Shown here: piece by piece, positions 60,660 through 64,000 of the stretch
Layout of the letters: every line of letters begins with the position of its first letter
Numbering within the stretch: position 1 is the stretch's first letter
Assembly (NCBI GenBank): GCA_002011125.2
Contig: MTMF02000009.1
Location: 1,332,989-1,396,988, forward strand
DNA length: 64,000 bases
Source: Candidatus Hydrothermarchaeum profundi
GTDB taxonomy: Archaea > Hydrothermarchaeota > Hydrothermarchaeia > Hydrothermarchaeales > Hydrothermarchaeaceae
Reading direction: 5' to 3'
Position numbers and translations under genes: made by a program
The notes under the pieces: generated by a model
Told to the model about the DNA's origin: nothing
Database searches by the model: none
The model's input: the letters and a program-made list of their open reading frames with translations, nothing else

Positions 60660-61154
60660 ATGAAATTTCGTCCTTTAAACAATTTAGAAAGAGAAGTAAT
60701 TAGAAAGGCAGGCAAAGACTACGGACTAAATGTGGATACTGCTCTGAAAGGAAAGAAGCTTATTATTTCTTCCGGTAGAAAAGAAGTATTTGCCACTAAC
60801 AAGTTGACTGTTAAGATTATTGAAAAAATGAATAAAGAGCCATATTGTGCTGGACTTTTCATAGGGGAAATAAGGAAGAATAGATTTGAGCTTAGTTTGG
60901 AAGGAGCTTATCTATTCGCTCCTTTTGCAAATAAGAAGATAATTATAGATGATAAAGCCGAACAGTTAGTTTTATATGGTAGAGATGTTTTTTCTAACTC
61001 AATCGTTTCGTCTCCTAAGCTAAAGGAAGGTGAAAGGTGTATAATTCTCAATAAGTTTGGAGACGCATTGGCGATTGGCGAGGTAAAGGGAGGAACTCAA
61101 GTCTCTATTAGAAATATCAAAGACCGTGGATGGTATCTGCGAAGGGGAAGATAA
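60660..61154 (+). CDS. PUA-domain protein, Nip7-like
   Basis: 164 residues. The N-terminal FRPLNNLEREVIRKAGKDYG and central YCAGLFIGEIRKNRFELSLEGAYLFAP resemble the pre-PUA part of Nip7 (UPF0113), a ribosome biogenesis factor; the C-terminal PUA part includes GERCIILNKFGDALAIGEVKGG. The assignment to Nip7 is from sequence style and position and is less certain than the PUA fold. GGAG precedes the ATG; FKBP follows one base later. Confidence 0.7.
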   Translation: MKFRPLNNLEREVIRKAGKDYGLNVDTALKGKKLIISSGRKEVFATNKLTVKIIEKMNKEPYCAGLFIGEIRKNRFELSLEGAYLFAPFANKKIIIDDKAEQLVLYGRDVFSNSIVSSPKLKEGERCIILNKFGDALAIGEVKGGTQVSIRNIKDRGWYLRRGR

Positions 61155-61155
61155 A

Positions 61156-61896
61156 ATGGTATTGGAAAAAGGTGACTTCGTTAGAATAAATTACACAGGT
61201 AAAATTAAAGAAAGTGGGAAAGTATTCGATACTACGCTAGAAGAGGTAGCAAAAGAGCATGGGATATATGAGGAAAAAATAAGCTTCAAGGCGGTTCCCA
61301 TAGTCATAGGAGCAGGCCATGTTATAAAGGGCTTAGACGAGGCCCTGGTTGGAGCGGAGGTTGGGGAAAGAAAGGTTGTAGTGATTCCACCAGAAAAAGG
61401 TTACGGCCTCAGGGATCCTAAGCTTATTAAGGTTATTCCATTAAAAGACTTTAAAAAGCAAGGCTTAAAGCCCTATCCGGGGATGAGGGTGGAAACTGAA
61501 GGGAAAGTCGGCAAAGTTCAAAGCGTTAGTGGAGGTAGGGTGAGAGTAGATTTTAATTATGAGTTGGCAGGAAAAGTATTAGAATACGAGGTTACGGTAG
61601 AGGAAAAGGTAAACAAAACAGAAGAGAAAGTGAGACTTTTATTGGAATACCATTTCCCTTACGCTGATCCTAATGAGCATGAAATAAATCTTGATGGTAA
61701 AAAAGCCACGATTACATTGGCTGAAAACGTAAAATACCGTAATGAAGCATTAATTGGAAAACATTCTCTTGTGAGAGATATATTTAGATATATAGATGGG
61801 ATTGAAGAAGTTGATTTCTTAGAGGTATTTAAAAAACAGAAAGAAGAGAAACCCGGAAAAGAGGACTCTGATACTAAAGAAGCCTCTTCAGACTGA
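61156..61896 (+). CDS. FKBP-type peptidyl-prolyl isomerase (SlyD-like, long form)
   Basis: 246 residues. The FKBP domain VRINYTGKIKESGKVFDTT, VIGAGHVIKGLDEALVGAEVGE and IPPEKGYG carries the inserted IF domain of archaeal/SlyD-type FKBPs (about residues 85-140). A roughly 90-residue C-terminal domain typical of archaeal long FKBPs follows, ending in an acidic tail. ATG 61156 follows GGGGA. The last 23 bp overlap the opposing UPF0179 gene. Confidence 0.92.
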   Translation: MVLEKGDFVRINYTGKIKESGKVFDTTLEEVAKEHGIYEEKISFKAVPIVIGAGHVIKGLDEALVGAEVGERKVVVIPPEKGYGLRDPKLIKVIPLKDFKKQGLKPYPGMRVETEGKVGKVQSVSGGRVRVDFNYELAGKVLEYEVTVEEKVNKTEEKVRLLLEYHFPYADPNEHEINLDGKKATITLAENVKYRNEALIGKHSLVRDIFRYIDGIEEVDFLEVFKKQKEEKPGKEDSDTKEASSD

Positions 61897-62302
61897 CTAA
61901 TGTGATTTTATTTCCCTTCTTACATTCCAGAGTATCTCTAACATCGGTTATTCTACATTTATCGCCGTCTTTTAGTCCTTCAGGGGCGCAATAAGTATAG
62001 TTCTCACAAAATATTTCTTCACAATCAGTGGGATGGAAATCAAGTTTAGCTCCAGTAAAGGCTTGTTTTTCATTTATAGCACAGAGGACATCACCCTCCA
62101 CTACCTGTGCCACTTTAACTTTTCCATATAGAGGGCATTTATGTTCTATCTCTTTTACTTCTTCAACTCTATATTTCCTACCTTTTTCAAGATTTTCAGT
62201 GCAAGCTTTCAATAGCCTACATTTACTGCATTCGTCAGCTACTCCAAGGTAGATAAATTCGTATCCTTTCTTTGCGGACTTAGAGTCAATCAAGGTAATC
62301 AT
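61874..62302 (-). CDS. UPF0179 family Cys-rich protein
   Basis: 142 residues with ten cysteines, including CSKCRLLKAC, HKCPLYG, DCEEIFCENYTYC and LECKKG, the UPF0179 pattern. The arrangement suggests iron-sulfur or zinc binding; function unknown. It starts with an ATGA overlap with egsA, so it is coupled to the ether-lipid enzyme. Confidence 0.88.
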   Translation of the reverse strand: MITLIDSKSAKKGYEFIYLGVADECSKCRLLKACTENLEKGRKYRVEEVKEIEHKCPLYGKVKVAQVVEGDVLCAINEKQAFTGAKLDFHPTDCEEIFCENYTYCAPEGLKDGDKCRITDVRDTLECKKGNKITLVSLKRLL

Positions 62303-63345
62303 ATTACCTCCGTATTTTTTGCCAAAGTAATGGCAGACTCTCTATCTAACGGTTTATGTTCAAGTATAGTGTAACGATGAGGCCTTATCTCTCTTGCCTT
62401 TAATAAAGCTTCTACGATATACTTTTCTCTTATTCCTAGTTCTTTGGAGTTTACTGGGGCACCTAGAGTGCTCAGGGTTTTTCTTATCTTCTCCCAATTT
62501 CCTTCATGAAGATACATCATCATTATTGCGCCAACTCCGCATTGTTCCCCATGAAGAGCGGGTGATGGCGCTATCATATCTAGGGCATGGCTAAATTTAT
62601 GTTCTGAGCCACTCCCCGGCCTAGATGATCCTGCTATACTCATTGCAACTCCTGAAGAAATGAGGGCCGTTACGACTTTTTTGATACTATCATCACTTCT
62701 ATTCTTAATTTTACGGCTGTTTTTCATTATTATTTTGGCCGTCATATTAGATAGGGAAATAGCGTATTCGCTAATTTCCTCTCCTGTGATTTTATGGGCA
62801 AGTTCCCAATCTTTTATTGCGGTGTATTTTGATATAAGGTCACCACAGCCGCTTGCTAAGAGCCTATAAGGGGATTTTCTTATTATCGCTATGTCAGCTA
62901 TGACTGCTATTGGAGCATGAGCCTCAAGAGAAACAGACCCACTCTCACTTTTAATCGATGCTCTAGAGGAGGCTATCCCATCGTGAGAGGCTGCTGTAGG
63001 AACGCTGATAAATTCTCTGTGGCACTGTTTTGAAGCAAGCTTTGCAACATCAATGACTTTACCCCCACCTACTCCGATTATGAAATCTATGTTCTCCTTT
63101 ATAATAATTTGTTCGACTATTTTGACCTCTCTCACAGTTGCATTGTCAATTATATGACTCCTTAATTCGTGGCTTGCTTGTAGAAGTGATACTACTTCTT
63201 TACCTGCTATTTCATAAGTGATAGGATCTGAGATCACTAAGGCTCTCTCATTTAGTTTTAGTTCTGTACAAACAGATCCGATTTTGTCAATAGCACCCTT
63301 TTCAACCAGCACTATTCTAGGTAGTTGCATCATTTTAGAATTCAT
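62299..63345 (-). CDS. egsA: sn-Glycerol-1-phosphate dehydrogenase
   Basis: About 348 residues. IIGVGGGKVIDVAKLAS (NAD(P)-binding), SVPTAASHDGIASSRASI (metal Asp) and SRPGSGSEHKFSHALD (metal His residues), with a third ligand in LHGEQCGVG. It makes the archaeal G1P lipid backbone from dihydroxyacetone phosphate. ATG 63345 is chosen: it is about 27 nt from a TATA-like box, and the upstream frame to 63411 runs through that box and the divergent gene start. Confidence 0.94.
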   Translation of the reverse strand: MNSKMMQLPRIVLVEKGAIDKIGSVCTELKLNERALVISDPITYEIAGKEVVSLLQASHELRSHIIDNATVREVKIVEQIIIKENIDFIIGVGGGKVIDVAKLASKQCHREFISVPTAASHDGIASSRASIKSESGSVSLEAHAPIAVIADIAIIRKSPYRLLASGCGDLISKYTAIKDWELAHKITGEEISEYAISLSNMTAKIIMKNSRKIKNRSDDSIKKVVTALISSGVAMSIAGSSRPGSGSEHKFSHALDMIAPSPALHGEQCGVGAIMMMYLHEGNWEKIRKTLSTLGAPVNSKELGIREKYIVEALLKAREIRPHRYTILEHKPLDRESAITLAKNTEVI

Positions 63346-63367
63346 CGATGAAAGTTTCTCCACAAAG

Positions 63368-63376
63368 TTTATTAAG
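63368..63376. promoter_or_regulatory. Shared TATA box for egsA and the DUF63 gene
   Basis: GTTTATTAAG (plus) reads CTTAATAAAC on the other strand, and its centre (about 63372) is 26-27 nt from both divergent ATGs (63345 and 63398). Only 52 bp separate the two starts, and I see no second AT-rich box. Confidence 0.5.
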
Positions 63377-63397
63377 TTTCCTTTTAATTCCGCTCTT

Positions 63398-64000
63398 ATG
63401 GCGGAATACACGGTTCAAGACTATGTAATATACTTGGGAATTCTTTTGCTTATCTTATGGGGATTTTCACGGTTCATATTCAAAAGGATAGAATTCGATA
63501 ATAGATTTTTATGGGCTGCCGCCCCTTACATAGTCTTTGGCGTTACATTAAGGATGCTTGCAGATGTAGGGATGTATGAAAGAAACCAGCTGTGGAATAT
63601 CACTCCCGGAGTTTATATCACTTCAATAACTCTTGGGCTAATTGCCATTGCTATTGGACTCGTGATCGAAACACGCTTTAAGATAGAGTATTGGTATACC
63701 CCCTTACTAATTGGGATTTTTGCTGCATTGTTCACCTCTTATAATCTCTCAAAGTTTATTGTAAGAGGAGAAAGAATATTATATCCATTCATTTTGGCAT
63801 TTGGTATAACGCTTGCTATTTACCTTTTGTCTTCCTTTACTAATCAAACAAGAGTTTTTAGAAAGTTAGATAATGTTGCTATCATCTACGCTCATCTCCT
63901 TGATGGGTCTGCAACTTTTTTAGGCATTGATTTTTATCATTTTTCGGAGGAACATCTTTTACCAGATATTTTCATAAAGACTACAGGAACAGCGTTTATA
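63398..64000 (+). CDS. DUF63 family membrane protein, 3'-truncated
   Basis: The frame is open from ATG 63398 to the end of the window (201 codons). It has several hydrophobic helices beginning at residue 9, the motif WAAAPYIVFGVTLRMLADVG, and the DUF63 signature AHLLDGSATFLGIDFYHFSEEHLLP with acidic/His residues at a membrane interface. Function unknown; the family is widespread in Euryarchaeota. It is leaderless from the shared box. The remaining C-terminal part lies outside the window. Confidence 0.85.
   Translation, partial: MAEYTVQDYVIYLGILLLILWGFSRFIFKRIEFDNRFLWAAAPYIVFGVTLRMLADVGMYERNQLWNITPGVYITSITLGLIAIAIGLVIETRFKIEYWYTPLLIGIFAALFTSYNLSKFIVRGERILYPFILAFGITLAIYLLSSFTNQTRVFRKLDNVAIIYAHLLDGSATFLGIDFYHFSEEHLLPDIFIKTTGTAFI

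Overview
The window is chromosomal DNA of a euryarchaeon. Archaeal markers include sn-glycerol-1-phosphate dehydrogenase (ether lipids), aIF1A, aIF6, eukaryote-type ribosomal proteins (eS19, eL39, eL31, LX, eL37), RNase P protein Rpp21, prefoldin, LSm, membrane LonB, SepF and TATA-type promoters. A Methanosarcina-order F420H2 dehydrogenase (Fpo) operon, hdrCB and a B12 operon point to the methanogen / methane- or alkane-oxidising side of the Euryarchaeota (Methanosarcinia, Syntropharchaeia or ANME-1 relatives). This placement is inference from gene content; no marker was compared with a database. The DNA is AT-rich, Arg codons are mostly AGA/AGG, and all five tRNAs have nearly all-GC acceptor stems, which suggests growth above mesophilic temperature.

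Layout. 1-3.3 kb: cobalamin genes cbiG (cut by the window edge), cbiH, cbiJ, cobD, overlapping. 3.4-14.1 kb: fpoABC-(CBS)-DHIJJKLMN plus two unknown genes, with no electron-input subunits (NuoEFG/FpoF) here. 14.1-15.5 kb: structured non-coding DNA around a four-CBS gene. 15.7-20.8 kb (mostly minus): tRNA-Asn, an HTH protein, DUF530, Dim2-like KH protein, Rio1, aIF1A, TyrRS. 20.9-23.6 kb: hdrC-hdrB-DUF2096-amidohydrolase. 23.6-28.2 kb: prenyl synthase, LonB, PRPP synthetase, archaeal CoaD. 28.4-30.6 kb: three CBS-pair genes, a methyltransferase, tRNA-Val and tRNA-Gly. 30.6-35.6 kb: the translation / protein-targeting cluster (Rpp21 to FtsY).

35.7-45.4 kb is accessory: lipoprotein hydrolase, zinc ribbons, two histidine kinases, SpoIIM-like protein, tRNA-Ser, a serine recombinase with a palindrome at its 5' side, and a winged-helix regulator. 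45.4-50.4 kb: ValRS, metallo-beta-lactamase-fold protein, M1 peptidase. 50.6-57.0 kb: two GH130 phosphorylases, a glycosyltransferase, a sugar-1-phosphate nucleotidyltransferase-cupin fusion and a large lipoprotein, read here as mannose-glycan metabolism. 57.2-64 kb: tRNA-Ala, purF, eL37, LSm, PUA proteins, SepF, FKBP, UPF0179, egsA and a truncated DUF63 gene.

Two modes of translation initiation are visible. Genes inside operons have GGAGG/GGTGAT-type Shine-Dalgarno (SD) sites and ATGA/GTGA overlaps. Many first genes have a TATA-like box about 25 nt from the start codon and look leaderless. At three loci conserved N-terminal residues lie upstream of every ATG/GTG/TTG, and an SD points to an AUA or CUG start. 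The most unusual non-coding features are two tandem hairpins bracketed by GTGGGAGGG-like repeats (14.1-14.3 kb) and a 15-bp-stem hairpin whose loop carries three SD/anti-SD-like hexamers (15.4 kb).
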